Both the position numbers and the translations under genes were made by a program. Of a stretch of 64,000 bases of DNA, positions 35,014 through 46,609 are shown piece by piece. The notes under the pieces are model-generated. The model did no database searches. It saw nothing but the letters and a program-made list of their open reading frames with translations, and was not told the origin of the DNA. Positions within the stretch are counted from its first letter, which is position 1. Each line of letters begins with the position of its first letter. The DNA is from Niebla homalea (lineage: Eukaryota; Ascomycota; Lecanoromycetes; Lecanorales; Ramalinaceae). The stretch lies in contig JAHGAU010000002.1 in NCBI GenBank assembly GCA_019925105.1, positions 1,116,001-1,180,000 on the forward strand, read 5' to 3'.

Positions 35014-36874
35014 ATTTATATAAATAATTTCTTTTTAAGGTTAAATATTATTTATTTTAATCTTTTTATTAAAATAATAATTCCGGTTAAGCGGCCGGTT
35101 TTAAAGGTTAATATCGTTATAAGCTTTTTCTTTTTTATATTATTGATTATTGCGTTTTATTTTTTTTTTTATTTAATAAGCTCCGTTTATATCTTAAAAC
35201 CGTTTTTAATTATTTTATTAATTTAAATTTATATAAATTATAACGTTAAACTTTAATTGTTATCCTGGTTTCCTTATGCTAAGTTTTTTTTATTCTTATT
35301 ATATACCGTAAATCTTACGTTAAGTAACTATTATTATTATACGTTATATATTTTAACGCGTTCTTTATTAAGCCTTTTATTATTAAGCCAGCGTATTTAT
35401 ATATATTATACCCTTTAATATATATTATATACTTTATATTATTAAGTTACTTTATAATAATATACCCGTATTTTTAGTATCTAAAATATTAATAAATATC
35501 CGCTATTTAATTTTAAGGTTTTATTAATTTAAAAGATTTATTTTTTATTACCTTTTTATTAAGGATATTATTATATATTTTTATTAACGTTACGCTTAAG
35601 ATAATTATAAAGTATCTTTTTATATAATTCAAAACGTTTAATTTCTTTATTATAAAAGGGAGATTATAATTAATAATCTTTAGCTTAAAGTAAAAAACCA
35701 TATTCTCCTTTTTTATCCGCCTTAAAATAACTTTATCCCTTTCCTTTTTTATAAATTTTATTAAATATATCCCGTTTACCGTAATAATAAAGGATTATTT
35801 TAATATTTTTACCGTTTTATACCTTTTTTTACCGGCTTATCCCTTTAACTTCTTTAATCCTTTTTTCGTCTTTAATAAGGCTATATTAAAGAAGATATCC
35901 CCGCTTTATAATTTATATACCGTAATAATTTATTCCGTTAATAGCTCTCCCGTTACCTTAAACGCCTTTATTAATTATAACGGGTTTACCTTTACCGTTA
36001 TACTCCTTTCTTCCTCGCCCGATAATTATATAATTATTATCTTCATTTTCCTTAACGCCGTTATTTTCTTTTTTACTTTTATTTCCTTTATTATTAATAC
36101 CGGTATTATTTTTATAACTTTTACTATTTAACTTATCCCCTTTTCCTTCTTTAAAATTTCTTTTGTCGCTCTTTTACTTTATATATATTTTCTTTATTTC
36201 CTTTTATTTCTATTTACCGGTATTCTTATTATTACCTTTTAAGCTTTATATAGCCTTTTTAATTCCCTTAAATTTTTCCCCGTATTTACCTAAAAGTCTT
36301 TTATTTTCCATAACCCGATTTATAATATTAATTAGGTTTTTAACGTAATATTTTTCTATATAATTATAAGGAGGCCTTTTAACGTTTTTATCGCCTTTTC
36401 CCCTTTTATTTTTCTTTTATATATTTAATGGTTATTTCTTTTTATAATTTATTCTTATTTATTTAATTTTTTTTTATTTTTATTTAACTTTCTCTTAATT
36501 TATATATACTTAATAAGGCTTTTTACGCCTCCGTTTACCCCCTATCCGTCCCCGCATACCATCCTTATCCTTTCTGCTTTTTATTTATTACCCCTTATAA
36601 TAATACCTTTACGTATTATATATATTCCTTTACGCGTATTTTATTAATTATAGGCTCCCTATTTAATTTAAGGTTTTTTTATTTTATATTTATCGTATTG
36701 TTTATACGACTTATTACCGTTCCTATTAACCTAGGCCGTTTACCCTTCCTTCCTTTTTATTTTTATTATTATTCCGCTTCCGCTTATCATATTTAAGGTA
36801 TTATCTTTACTATTACTTAAACTATACATACGTATATCGTTTCTGACCTCTGGGGTCCCGTTGTTCATCGCCAT
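35014..36874 (-). pseudogene. LINE-c ORF1 relic
   Basis: Intact ATG at 36872-36874 with the sequence ATGGCGATGAACAACGGGAC; stops soon after. Former CCHC knuckles at about 35,520-35,394. Role as for other ORF1 copies: RNA-binding gag-like protein. Confidence 0.75.
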
Positions 36875-36919
36875 TTTCAAGCTCTTATTTTTTAATTAAT
36901 TTCTTCTAAAAAGTAATTT

Positions 36920-38250
36920 ATAAAAGATTAAATAAGATATATTTACCGTTACCTTAATAATATAAGTCCTAAGAGTACTTATAGTTATTATAGTTATATT
37001 TGATTTAAAAATAAGGTAATAAAACGCTATTAATATGTTTATTAATAATAATATAAATAAATTTATATATATTAAATTACCAGAAGGATACGGGGGTAAA
37101 ATCTTATTTTTTTAATTTTAAGCTTTATATAAGTTAAAATAATTATTAATATTATAATTCCGGAATTTCTTATAAATATTAATAAACTTAAACTTAAAGT
37201 AGGTCCCGGAAGTTAAATATTTCTTTATTAATAATTATATAATAATTTTCTTTTTTATAAATAATATTATCGTGATTTATAATTTAAAGAATAACTAAAA
37301 AGTAAATAACTTTTAAAGTTAATTCTTTCAGAAATATAAAATAAGAAACCTAAGTAAGCTTAAATAATTCTTAAATATAAGAATAATATAAAATAGATTA
37401 ACTTATTAAATCCGTTTATATTAAAATAATTATATTAATAAACTTATAATTAAATTTAATATTATAATAATAAATTAAGCTCTTAAAGTACTTTTATATA
37501 ATGTTAATATATTTATTAAGAATACTAATTAAGTAATATTTTAAGAGATTTATATATATTAATAGTTTATCGGTTTAATTAATTTTACTGCCGTAACGAT
37601 AAAAGTAAATATAGCCTTTTTAGCCCTAAAGTTATTTAAGTTCCTTATAAACCTATTACGATATTATTAAGAATTAATTATATAAATATTATAATATTTC
37701 GCTTATATAAAGTATTATATAATCGTTTATAACGGGCGTATTAAAGATTTCCGTATTATATTTATATCTTTATTTAATATATCCTTTATTAATAATATAA
37801 AGATATAATATAGCTTATAAGGCTATATCTTTAAGCTTTTTAAGGGTTTAATTAATTAAAAAATAATAAAGTAAAAAACGGTAATAATAAGCTTTATTAA
37901 AACTAAATTCCTTAATATTACCCTTATAGTAAAAAAGCTTATATAATAAAACCGTTTCTTTAAGTTAATTATATTAAATTTATTGTATTTATTAAAAATT
38001 AAATATAATAATACTTAAATAATCTATATAATTTAAAGGATAAACTTATAGTTTATAATAAAACTCCGTTATATAACTATATATTATTATTAATTATAAT
38101 AAGAATATCGGAAGAAAACGATTAATATTAAGTATATATTAATAGTAAAGATATTAACGGACGGTTTTATAAAGTTTTTGCCGTTATAGAAATATAAGGA
38201 ATTCGTTAAACTTCTGGGCCTTAAAGACGAAAACCCTTAGGAGAACCTTA
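36920..38250 (+). pseudogene. Copia RT and RNase H relic, C-terminal part
   Basis: Continues the RT after LINE-c. Phrases: YINMFINNNINKFIYIKLPEGY (split here as YINMFINNNINKF and IYIKLPEGY) fits copia DAxNAFLNSxLDExVYxxxPxGF; F*ALYKLK*LLIL fits RALYGLKQSPRLW; FFFINNIIVIY is the YVDDI box with Asp to Asn changes (about 37,230-37,270). RNase H follows, with FLNITLIVKKLI*-like text (about 37,905-37,945; from TEAExxALxxAxKExxW), and the frame ends near 38,230 with FAVIEI and LNFWALK-type text. The enzyme would copy the RNA genome. Confidence 0.82.
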
Positions 38251-38675
38251 TATCGTAATACGACTTAATAAAACCCTGGAGACGTCATTTTTAAGAGATT
38301 TAACTCTTAAAAAATCACAATTATAAACCAGGTATATAATAATGTTTTCGGGTTCCCTTATTTTTACGATTTTTTCAATTTATAACTTTTTCTTAATATA
38401 TATTCAGTAATAACTACCCAATAATATTATATAGGATAATACTTAAAGCTTTATTAAGTAAATATAAAGCTCCGGAGTTAATTAATATATTAAAGACTTA
38501 TTCTTATTATTATTTTCCGGGTTATTATTTTTTTTTTATTAAAACTTTAACTTCTTAAAAAATATATCCTTTACTATATAAGTTTCTCGGTCTATTAATA
38601 AGCTTAATTATAATAAAAGAGGTAACTATATAAGGATATCCAGGATTATCGTTAAATAATAATTTTAAGGGGGTA
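38251..38675 (+). other. Copia 3' untranslated region with polypurine tract
   Basis: About 425 bp between the end of the RNase H relic and the 3' LTR. The last bases, TTTTAAGGGGGTA at 38663-38675, are a good polypurine tract placed directly against the LTR start. No other feature seen. Confidence 0.65.
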
Positions 38676-38902
38676 TATTAATTTAAGTATAAACATAATA
38701 ATAATATTACGGATATAAAGTATTATTAAGCCGTTATATAAGCGGTATGAAGATATTCTTATAATACCTATATATCTTATTACCTAGCCGTATATCCCAG
38801 ACTAGCTAGGTATATCCTATAATCTTCTTTTATAGATCTATTTATATAGATTATACTTAATTCATACTACCCCATCACACTCATACGTCCATGCGTGTGA
38901 CA
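38676..38902 (+). repeat. Copia 3' LTR
   Basis: Same length (227 bp) as the 5' LTR. It starts TATTAATTTAAG (once TGTCAGCCTAGG) and ends GCGTGTGACA unmutated. CTGGT follows at 38903-38907. Confidence 0.88.
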
Positions 38903-39027
38903 CTGGTTGGCCGGGTAAGTAATATAAGAATAATAGGGGTAGGATCGTGGCGGTAGCCCCCGTGGTAAGCCTTAAAACGTGATTTTATCCGGGGGGTTCC
39001 GGGGCAGATATCGTTTTTTACGATTTA
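38903..39027 (-). repeat. Chromovirus 3' LTR, second piece
   Basis: Completes the third 54-bp unit and the LTR. On the minus strand the LTR begins TAAATCG (once TGAATCG) at 39027 and is preceded by AAAAAAGGGA, a plausible polypurine tract (39028-39037). Up to about 39,015 it is unmutated and GC-rich (GGTAGCCCCCGTGGTAAGCC). Confidence 0.7.
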
Positions 39028-42000
39028 TCCCTTTTTTAAATTTTTTTTTAACTTCCTTACTTTATATATTAAATTTATACCAATAAAGGGGCGTATAATT
39101 TATATAGGTAAGTAATATTAATAATAATCGCTTTAATAATTTCAGGGAGTTATAAAGTTATCTTAAAGGGCCCTTAAACTTAATAAGAACGTAATATATA
39201 ACTTACGATATTAAGTTTTATACCCGGAAAGGTTATTATTTACCTTAAATATTTAGGGTAATCCTTAAAGGTTATTTAAAATATTATTATATCGTTTAAA
39301 TTTCCGGGTTATACTCCGGGCTTATCCGGGTACTTTTTATAAAAAGTTTTAATTAATTTTTAAATATAAAGGAATTCTTTAGCGTTAACGTAATATTAAG
39401 TATTATCCGGGGGTAAATTTATTTATTTAATTTTATATTATAATTTTTATTTTTAATTAATACGCTAGGAATTAATAATTTCTTTAAGATTTTACTCCTT
39501 AATATCCTTTTCGTTTATAATAACGGGTTTAAAAGATAAATTAATTTATAATTTAAAATAATATTATCCGGAAGGCCGTAATATTTAAATATTTCCTTAA
39601 TAAAAAGCCAGATTTTTTCCTTAATAAACGTTTTTTCCTTTTTAACGTAATAAAGGATATAGTATCGGTTTTTAAATAATATATAAATTACGGTAAGGAT
39701 AACGTTTATATTTTTATATTTAAGTAGTTTAATAATAAAGTTAATTAAAAGATTAAATTATCTTTATTCCGGGATTTTTAATTAATAAAATAATTTTATA
39801 GGCTTTTATCGCGGGGCTTTAAACCGAAAATAAATATTATAATTTAAAATATAACGGTCAATATTATCTTATAAAGTAAATTAAAAGAAATACCGGGAAA
39901 TAAATTTAATCGTATAATCCCGGCCGGGGTAATTATTAATTAATTTATTATGAATATATATTAAAACCTCCGTAATATACGGTATTAATACTTATAATTT
40001 ACTTTTACTAATAAGGATATTAAATTAAACCTTAATATAAATTAAAAATACGCCTTTAAAATTAAATAATTTATCCTCCGTAATTACTTTTTTGAATTCC
40101 GTTAGACCCTCGTCGGTACGGTTAACTTCACGGATTTATTTATAAAACCTAAGTTCTTTAAGGATTAAATAAGCTGGTATTAATAAATTTTTTTTATTTA
40201 AGGTTAAAACTCTAAGGCGCTTAAGGGGTAAGACGGTTTAAAATTTATTTTTAACTCTGTTATTATTATCGTTTAATAATTAATAATCGGGCATCCGAAT
40301 AAAAGCGTTAATCTTAATATTTTATTTACCCGGGTAATAAATAACCTTAAAATTAAACTTAAAAAGGATATTAAAGTATTTCGCTTAATATTTTATAAGC
40401 ATTTAACTTTTAATAAAGTATTTTAATACTTAATTATCGTTAAAAATACAGAAAGGTTTTTTTATTACTTTTAATTTTAACCGTTAATTTTCTAAGTATC
40501 TAATAATAATAAAAAGCTCCTTATTATAGATATTATAATTATACTTAAACAGTAATATATTTTTAAAATAATAAATTGTTAAATAGAACTCTTTAACCTT
40601 ATAATATTAAAAAAGAATACCGTTAAAAACGTAATTTAAAGAGTTAATCTTAAGGATCGTTTCTTTATCGGGATCGTAATAAGTTAATATAAAGGTTATA
40701 ATAAGAGTTTTTTTTAAGTATTGCGTAAGCTTTTTAATACTCTGGGATTATATAAATAAGGTTTCCTTTTTAATAAGCTTTAAAATTTTTTTTATTATTT
40801 TAAAAAATTAAAGAATAAATCTTTAGTAAAAATTATAGAAATTAATAAATCCTTGAAGGGCTTTTAGGTTAATAAAAACCGGTTAATCCTTAATCTTATT
40901 TACTTTATCGGGGTTTATTTTTAGCCCGTTAATAATAAAAATAAAACCTAAAAACTTAATTTATTAAACTCTAAATTTATACTTCCGGATATTTATTTAT
41001 AAACCGGTATTACGTAAGTATTTTAATATTAAGTATATATATTAAATATATTCTTTCTTAATAACGTTATAAATAATAATATTATCTACGTATATTTAAA
41101 TAAAGATATTTAAATAATCGAATAAAACCTTATTTATATATTATTAATATAAAGTAGGATTATTAATTAAGCTGAAAAATATAACTTTATACCTAAAGGC
41201 GCTTAATAAAATAATAAATATTATAAAATCTTTATTCTTTAAATATATACGGAGCTTATTAAAGGCCATAATAATATCCAAGCGGATAATCTACTTATAA
41301 CCGGTAACTTAAAATAATACCTCTTTTATTAAAAAAATAAAATATCGATTCCTTTTAATAATAACATTAATACTACGGTAATTTACGTATAATCGTAAAT
41401 CGCCATTAAACTTAAAAGTAAAAAGGATAAAGGATTTATAGGGGGCTTTATTAAGCTTAATAAATCCTTTTTTTAAGTTTTTAATAATATATTCCTTTAA
41501 TTTTTAAAGCTTATAATTTAAAAGCGGATAAACATAACTTTAAAAAGGAATTCCTTTTAAGGTTAAGTTAATTTTATAATTATAATCCCGCTATAAAGGT
41601 AATTTATTTACCGTTATATAATTAAAAATATCTTTAAAATCGTAATATTCCGTTAAAAGTTTAACTATAATCTTATTTATAAAAACCGTTTCTTCCGTAA
41701 AGTTATTTTTATAAGTTATTATAGCGGAAATATTAATTAAAATATTATTAAGGAAATCTAAATAATTATTTAAATCCGTTATTAAAGTATAAAAGGTTTA
41801 AGTTCCTTTTTCCTTTTAAATCTTTATAATAATATAGAAGGCCGCTATATTAATAATTTTAGTTAAAAAAAGCCTTTTTTCCTTAATAAACGTTAAAAAA
41901 AGAAAACTATTTAATAGTTTTTTCTTTTTTTCTTAGGGCTTTAATAATTCCAATTTTTTACTTTTTAAGAATATATTTAAAACTTAATAAATTAAAACTA

Positions 42001-42719
42001 TAATTTAAAGGAATTCCGGAATAAGCTTTACGTTTTAATAATTAGCTTTATTATAATTATATTAATTTAATATAAAAAAGATTTTATTAATTATAGGGTA
42101 AATAAATACGTAATACCGTTTTATTTAAAGGTTTTTTAAGGATTATAAGTTATATATTTTAAGCCGGATAATAAATATAAAAGATTAACTTTTTAAGTAA
42201 CCTTTTATAGTTATCCGGGGATAAATTATATAAATAATAAACCGTAAATATTTACCCTTATAATTTTAAATAAACTTGGGTCGGGAGAGGGTTAAAAAAA
42301 AATTTAAAGTATTATATAAATTCATAAGATAATTTATATATTAATAAAATAATAATTAATAACATTTAAATTAATTAAAAAAAAATAAAGGAAAATATTA
42401 ATCTCCGTAACTCGTAAACCCGTTAATAATCTAAGGTTTATTATTTTAAACGTTAAAAAGGTTTTTAATATTATTGGTATACCCGATCGTTAAAATTTAA
42501 AAGCAATATATATTTTTATCCTTTATAATAACTTTTATAAAGTTTAATTTTTTATTAACGGCCCGTCCGAATTATTAAATAAGGTATCTTTAAAGGTATA
42601 AAAGATCCGGCCGCCTTAATTATAAATAAGTTCTTTATTTAAGTTAAAGGTAATACAATAAACTTAAATAAAACGCTTTTAAATATTATTTTAATTATAT
42701 TAATAATTAAGGTAATCAG
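39028..42719 (-). pseudogene. Chromovirus pol relic (RT, RNase H, integrase, chromodomain)
   Basis: Read from 42719 down. RT: KSFILFTFKFNGDLRLYVNYRSI spans about 41,430-41,365 (key parts GDLRLYVNYRS and INVIIKRNRYF); LDIIMAFNKLRI (about 41,290-41,255); FRYKVIFFSLINNP (about 41,195-41,155); YVDNIIIYN at 41,092-41,066 (YVDD, one Asp lost). RNase H is expected at about 40,800-40,400 and integrase at about 40,250-39,450, both too decayed to quote. A chromodomain-like end, SY*V*GPFKITL*LPE (WVKWKGP...TW), lies at about 39,205-39,140. This order is that of Ty3/gypsy chromoviruses, whose chromodomain steers insertion to heterochromatin. Confidence 0.85.
42715..42719. repeat. Target-site duplication ATCAG of the gag-only LTR element
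   Basis: ATCAG before the left LTR and again at 44259-44263 after the right LTR. Confidence 0.92.
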
Positions 42720-42879
42720 TGTGGCGTGCTCAGTATAAAGGGTAAAATGTATGTAATATGTATGATTATTATATAGGTAGCTATGTGGGTATTATAAATA
42801 TGAAGGTGCGTGCGCCAAGTAAGCGGAATAAGGTAGACCCGCTCCGGGTGCCAAGATTAGCTCTGCTGAGATTTTAATA
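42720..42879 (-). repeat. Gag-only element, left (3') LTR
   Basis: 160 bp, TGTGGCGTGCTCAG ... GAGATTTTAATA; about 90% identical by eye to the right LTR, most differences being C/T or G/A. Confidence 0.9.
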
Positions 42880-43370
42880 ATTTATTATCAATAAAAAAAA
42901 GCTTTTGCCTTAAGGGCTATCCATTAATAATAACCAATAAAAAATACCATAGCGAGCCTCTCGGACGTAAAGATGGTAATAGTGAAGGTCCGAGAACGTG
43001 TAGGAACGATCGTGTAAGGTGGTTATTGAATATTAGTATATAATGGTAGGTAAAAGTTGAAAAATCGAGAAAAAATTAAGCCGGGCAATTATCGCAATTA
43101 CACCCGGGAAATAATCGTAATTTATAAGCTCTGAATCGCTCAAAACCGTGATCTCCGGGGTATTGCCGAAGTTGAGTCTGTAGGTGAGGGGGTAAGACCC
43201 AATGGCCGTAAGTTGCTCCAGAAATAAATATTATAAGAGTAAAAGGCCTGGTATTGGAGCTATACCAGGCTTACTGAAAATAATCGTATTAATATTATAA
43301 GTCATTAAATAACAGGGTAATAAATAAGCTTTAAAATATAACGTATAATATATAGGCCGTTATATTTATA
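42880..43370. other. Gag-only element, internal non-coding part
   Basis: About 490 bp next to the left LTR. It contains GC-rich, unmutated stretches (for example around 42,950-43,020 and 43,140-43,200). No reading frame or RNA structure was recognised; an inverted pair, GCCTGGTATTGGAGC/TATACCAGGC, lies at 43,238-43,269. Confidence 0.5.
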
Positions 43371-43419
43371 GTTTACCTTTTCTTGCTTAAATCTTAGTGC
43401 TATAGGTATATGCCGTGGC

Positions 43420-44060
43420 TCAGGTACTTATTGCTGAACCGTTTATAGTTAAGGAGATTGCTATAAAGGTGATGGGGACGTATTGGTATCTTACGGAGTA
43501 TTATACGAGCTATTATACTATATTAAGGCTTTCTTAGCTATTTATTTAAATCGCTTTTCAAGCTTTTATAACCAAAGCCGTATATTAATATTGATATTAG
43601 CCCTTATTGTCTTACTAAGTATTAACTCGTACCATTCTTAAGCCTCGTTTTAAAGGTATTGACTGATATATTGTGGATCGATATCGTCGGTAAGAAGGCG
43701 GGTGAAAAAGAAAACGTCGTATTTATAAGGTATAAATTGGACTTATAGGGTCTTCTTAATTACTAATATATATTTAAGTATAAGCCGGTTAAGGAGTTGC
43801 TTAAATTATTTATCGGTAAAAGTAAATACTATTATTATATTAATAATATCATTATTTAGCTTATTAAAAGGGACGAATTTAATATCAGCTTTATTCTTGC
43901 CGTGTCAATTATCTATCTACTAGATAAATATAGGTGATAATAACCGGTATAGATTAAAGCTATTAATAGAGAGACTCTTATAGACGTTACTATTGTCTTA
44001 CGTATCTTCTACGTTATTTAAATCTATAATCTTCGTGATAACGGCTATACGTTTACCATA
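43420..44060 (-). pseudogene. Gag relic of the short LTR element
   Basis: Minus-strand frame with stops at likely Gln/Trp codons. Landmarks: DIKFVPFNKLNND (about 43,885-43,845), YKYDVFFFTRLLTDDIDPQY (about 43,735-43,670), NEA*EWYELILSK (about 43,650-43,610), KLEKRFK*IAKKA (about 43,570-43,530). The layout (F..L...Y..D...F...LLT..A..W.....) resembles the retrotransposon gag domain, which forms the particle. The plus-strand frame over the same DNA also has few stops, so strand choice rests on this resemblance. Confidence 0.5.
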
Positions 44061-44098
44061 ATAATAACTACTGCGATCTTATGCTATTGCTATTAAAT

Positions 44099-44258
44099 TA
44101 TAGCGTACTTAATATAAAGGGTAAAATGTATGTAATATATATGATTATTATATAGGTAGCTATGTGGGTATTATAAATATGAAGGTGCGTGCGTTAAGTA
44201 AGCGGAACAAGGTAGACCCGCTCCGGGTGCCAAGATCAGCTCTGCTGAGATCCTAACA
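44099..44258 (-). repeat. Gag-only element, right (5') LTR
   Basis: 160 bp, TATAGCGTACTTAA ... GAGATCCTAACA. ATCAG follows at 44259-44263. Confidence 0.9.
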
Positions 44259-44263
44259 ATCAG

Positions 44264-44696
44264 CTTAAAAATAAATCCCTTAATAAATAAAGCATTTAAC
44301 GTCCGGAAGGGAAACTGGTTTTACGATGGCGGGAATAATTTATTAAAACCCGGACCCTCTGAAACCTCTTATTTTACCGGGGGGTTTAAAGGAAATAATA
44401 CGGGTTCTTATAATCTCCTTAATTTCCTTAATAAGAACTTTATTAAATTTAAAGGTTTTTTATTAATAATAATATTCCGAACGTTAAAAATAATTTATCC
44501 TTTTTAAGTAGATTTAAGTCTTTTTTAGGCTATTTAAATTATAGCTTCCTTAGAAAAATTTTTTATAAAGTTAAGTAAAAAATTAAATAATTAATTTATA
44601 AATTATAATTTTTAAATTCTTCTTAAGATTTACGTACTCAAAAACTTTAATTAAACGGGTAAAATCGAAATAAAACATTATAAATTTATCCTTATT
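44264..44696 (-). pseudogene. Chromovirus internal piece (gag-pol junction region)
   Basis: Chromovirus DNA between the gag-only element and LINE-4. By position it should hold the part upstream of RT (protease or end of gag). Decayed; I cannot confirm motifs. It ends with the left LINE-4 duplication. Confidence 0.5.
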
Positions 44697-44708
44697 AAAT
44701 ATCTTTAA
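44697..44708. repeat. LINE-4 target-site duplication, left copy
   Basis: AAATATCTTTAA (12 bp), repeated at 50549-50560 after the CAAT tail. Confidence 0.87.
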
Positions 44709-44736
44709 GAAAAATTCAAAAAGAAGAATACTTAGG

Positions 44737-46600
44737 ATGGCGACGAACAAAGCGACCCCAGAGGTCCAAAACGATGCGTATATGTATAGCTCTAGTAACA
44801 GTGAGGGGAGTACATTAAATATAATAAATGGAAATAACGTAATAATTAAAAATAAGGTAATAAACGGGTAAGTAATTTATATTAATAGAAACGGCGATAA
44901 CGCGTATAGGCAATATAATAATAATAAGTTAAATAATACTTAAAGTAAATAAAGGAATTAAAATTAATAAAATATATATATTAAAGCGTATAAAACGCGT
45001 AATAATAATACGGAGGTAATAAGTAAATAAAAGGGTAAAAAGGTCGGTACGGTATTAATAATAAAGGGTATAAATCAAAGGAAAAGGCGGGAAAACCGCG
45101 GTAAAAGTACTATTAAAGGTATATAAAAAGGAATTAAAGTTAATAAGGAAGACGGAACCTTAAGGGACTAAAAATAAAAAACGGAGATAATACGTTGCTT
45201 AATAAAAGAGGGTAAGAAAGCGGTAAAGGAAATAATAAAGGCCTTAAAAAGATTCCTTACAATAAAGTAAAAGGATATTACGTTAAAGATTTAACCGATA
45301 TTATAAATTAAATTAAAAAACATAAGGGACTTTTATATAAAGATAAAGATAAAATTAAGGGAAACGGAGCGTTTATAAGGTTCTTAAAAGGCGGGAGTAA
45401 AGGTATTAATAAAAAATAAAAACAGCGGCTTAAAATTAAAAATATAAAATAAAGGTACGAAAGCGGTAGCCCCTTAAGCGAAAAAAAACTAAGTAATAAG
45501 GGTAATAAAAAAGGTACTTACGGCAGAGAATAAGGGGATAACGGAGGAAAAAATAATTATATTGAAAAAAATAAAAATAATAATAATCCGCTTATTTAAT
45601 AATAAAAAGAAAAACACGGTTATGGAAATAAACCTATTATAATTAATAAAGGCTTTTAAAATAATAATAGAACTATTAATAGAATAGATTATTATAATAT
45701 ATAAATTATAAAGTAAGGATATCCTTTTTAATATAATATTATTAAAAGTAAAAAAAAGCTTAAAGAAATTTAAAACTTAAATTAATAAAAAAAAGTATAA
45801 ATTAATTAAAATTTTAAGGTAATTATTTACCATTATAATAAATAAGATATATTTATTACGTTTTATAAAAACCAAAAAAGAAACTACGTTAAAAAATATA
45901 AAAAGGGAGAATACGGTTCTTTATTTAAAACTTAAAATCATTAATTATAAGCTTCTTCCGGTAATAAAAAGACTTAATTTTTTAAAATACATAAAAAGGT
46001 ATTTTACCGTTATATTAAGTATAACGTTAATAAAGATATATAATAACGTTTTAAATAAAAGGATTATTAAAAAAGGATTACTTAAAATAACCCGGCTATA
46101 AAATAAAACGGCGGATATTTATTAATATTTTAAATATTAAAACTATAAATATATTATTATAAAATATCTTAATATTATAAAATATATAGTTTACGTTAAA
46201 AACTATAATACTTATAAGTATATAAAATTAATAGTTAAAAAACTTATAAAGGATATACTTAAATATACCGTATATAATAAGGAAGGATACCCAATATAGG
46301 ATTTTAAGTATATAATAAGAGTTAAGGAGATTAAATATAAGGAGACCCAGATAACCGCGAAAATCCAATAATATAATACGTACGGAATTAATTTAACGGA
46401 TTAATTAAAGGCAACCTTAAAACATAAACTTAATTAATTAAATAATAAAGGGTAAATAGCGGTAATAAATAAAGTAAAAAAAAAAGCTTTTTATAATCCC
46501 GATTTTAAAAGCCGGCCGTTTTACGTCTTTAATAATAACCGGGAAGGTATTAAATTAAAAAACGTTTAACTTTAATAAAAAGTTTATAACTTAAACGGGT
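44737..46600 (+). pseudogene. LINE-4 ORF1 relic
   Basis: Intact ATG and about 80 bp of almost unmutated sequence, including AGTAACAGTGAGGGGAGTAC, then heavy decay. The Lys/Glu-rich middle matches the other copies; former CCHC knuckles at about 46,117-46,240. RNA-binding gag-like protein. Confidence 0.75.
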
Positions 46601-46609
46601 ATAAATAAG

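Larger units (their letters stand above)
25309..36906 (-). mobile_element. LINE-c, Tad1-like, full length (5,792 bp without LINE-d)
   Basis: Minus strand; 3' tail GATTGATTGATT at 25309, 5' end at 36906. Segments 25309-26565 and 32359-36906, interrupted by LINE-d. Same subfamily as LINE-1 and LINE-d (ORF1 begins ATGGCGATGAACAACGGGAC). It inserted in the copia RT. Confidence 0.9.
21324..38902 (+). mobile_element. Ty1/copia retrotransposon (with nested LINEs)
   Basis: Two 227-bp LTRs (21324-21550 and 38676-38902) with TGTCA...TGACA ends, a 5-bp duplication, and about 5.6 kb in total without guests. Internal order on the plus strand is gag region, protease, integrase, reverse transcriptase, RNase H, which defines the copia superfamily. 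It inserted into the 3' LTR of the chromovirus. LINE-b and LINE-c/d sit inside it. Confidence 0.9.
42720..44258 (-). mobile_element. Gag-only non-autonomous LTR retrotransposon, 1,539 bp
   Basis: Two 160-bp LTRs (42720-42879 and 44099-44258), TG...CA ends, 5-bp duplication, only 1.2 kb between them. Read on the minus strand the LTR begins TGTTAGGATCTCAGCAGAGC and contains a TATATAA word. The inside has a decayed gag-like frame on the minus strand and no room for pol, so it must have used another element's enzymes. It inserted in the chromovirus. It keeps many CA and TG dinucleotides and is the least mutated large element here apart from the MITE. Confidence 0.88.

Noticed and set aside
34984..36348. 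Three short open frames rich in Phe, Ile and Leu
   Set aside because: Accidental frames over LINE-c ORF1/ORF2; AT-rich mutated DNA gives such hydrophobic text. They look like membrane proteins but are not.
43100..44090. Plus-strand reading frame in the gag-only LTR element
   Set aside because: It also has few stops (for example around 43,900-44,080), but the minus-strand frame has the gag-like landmarks and fits the LTR orientation; kept as an uncertainty.
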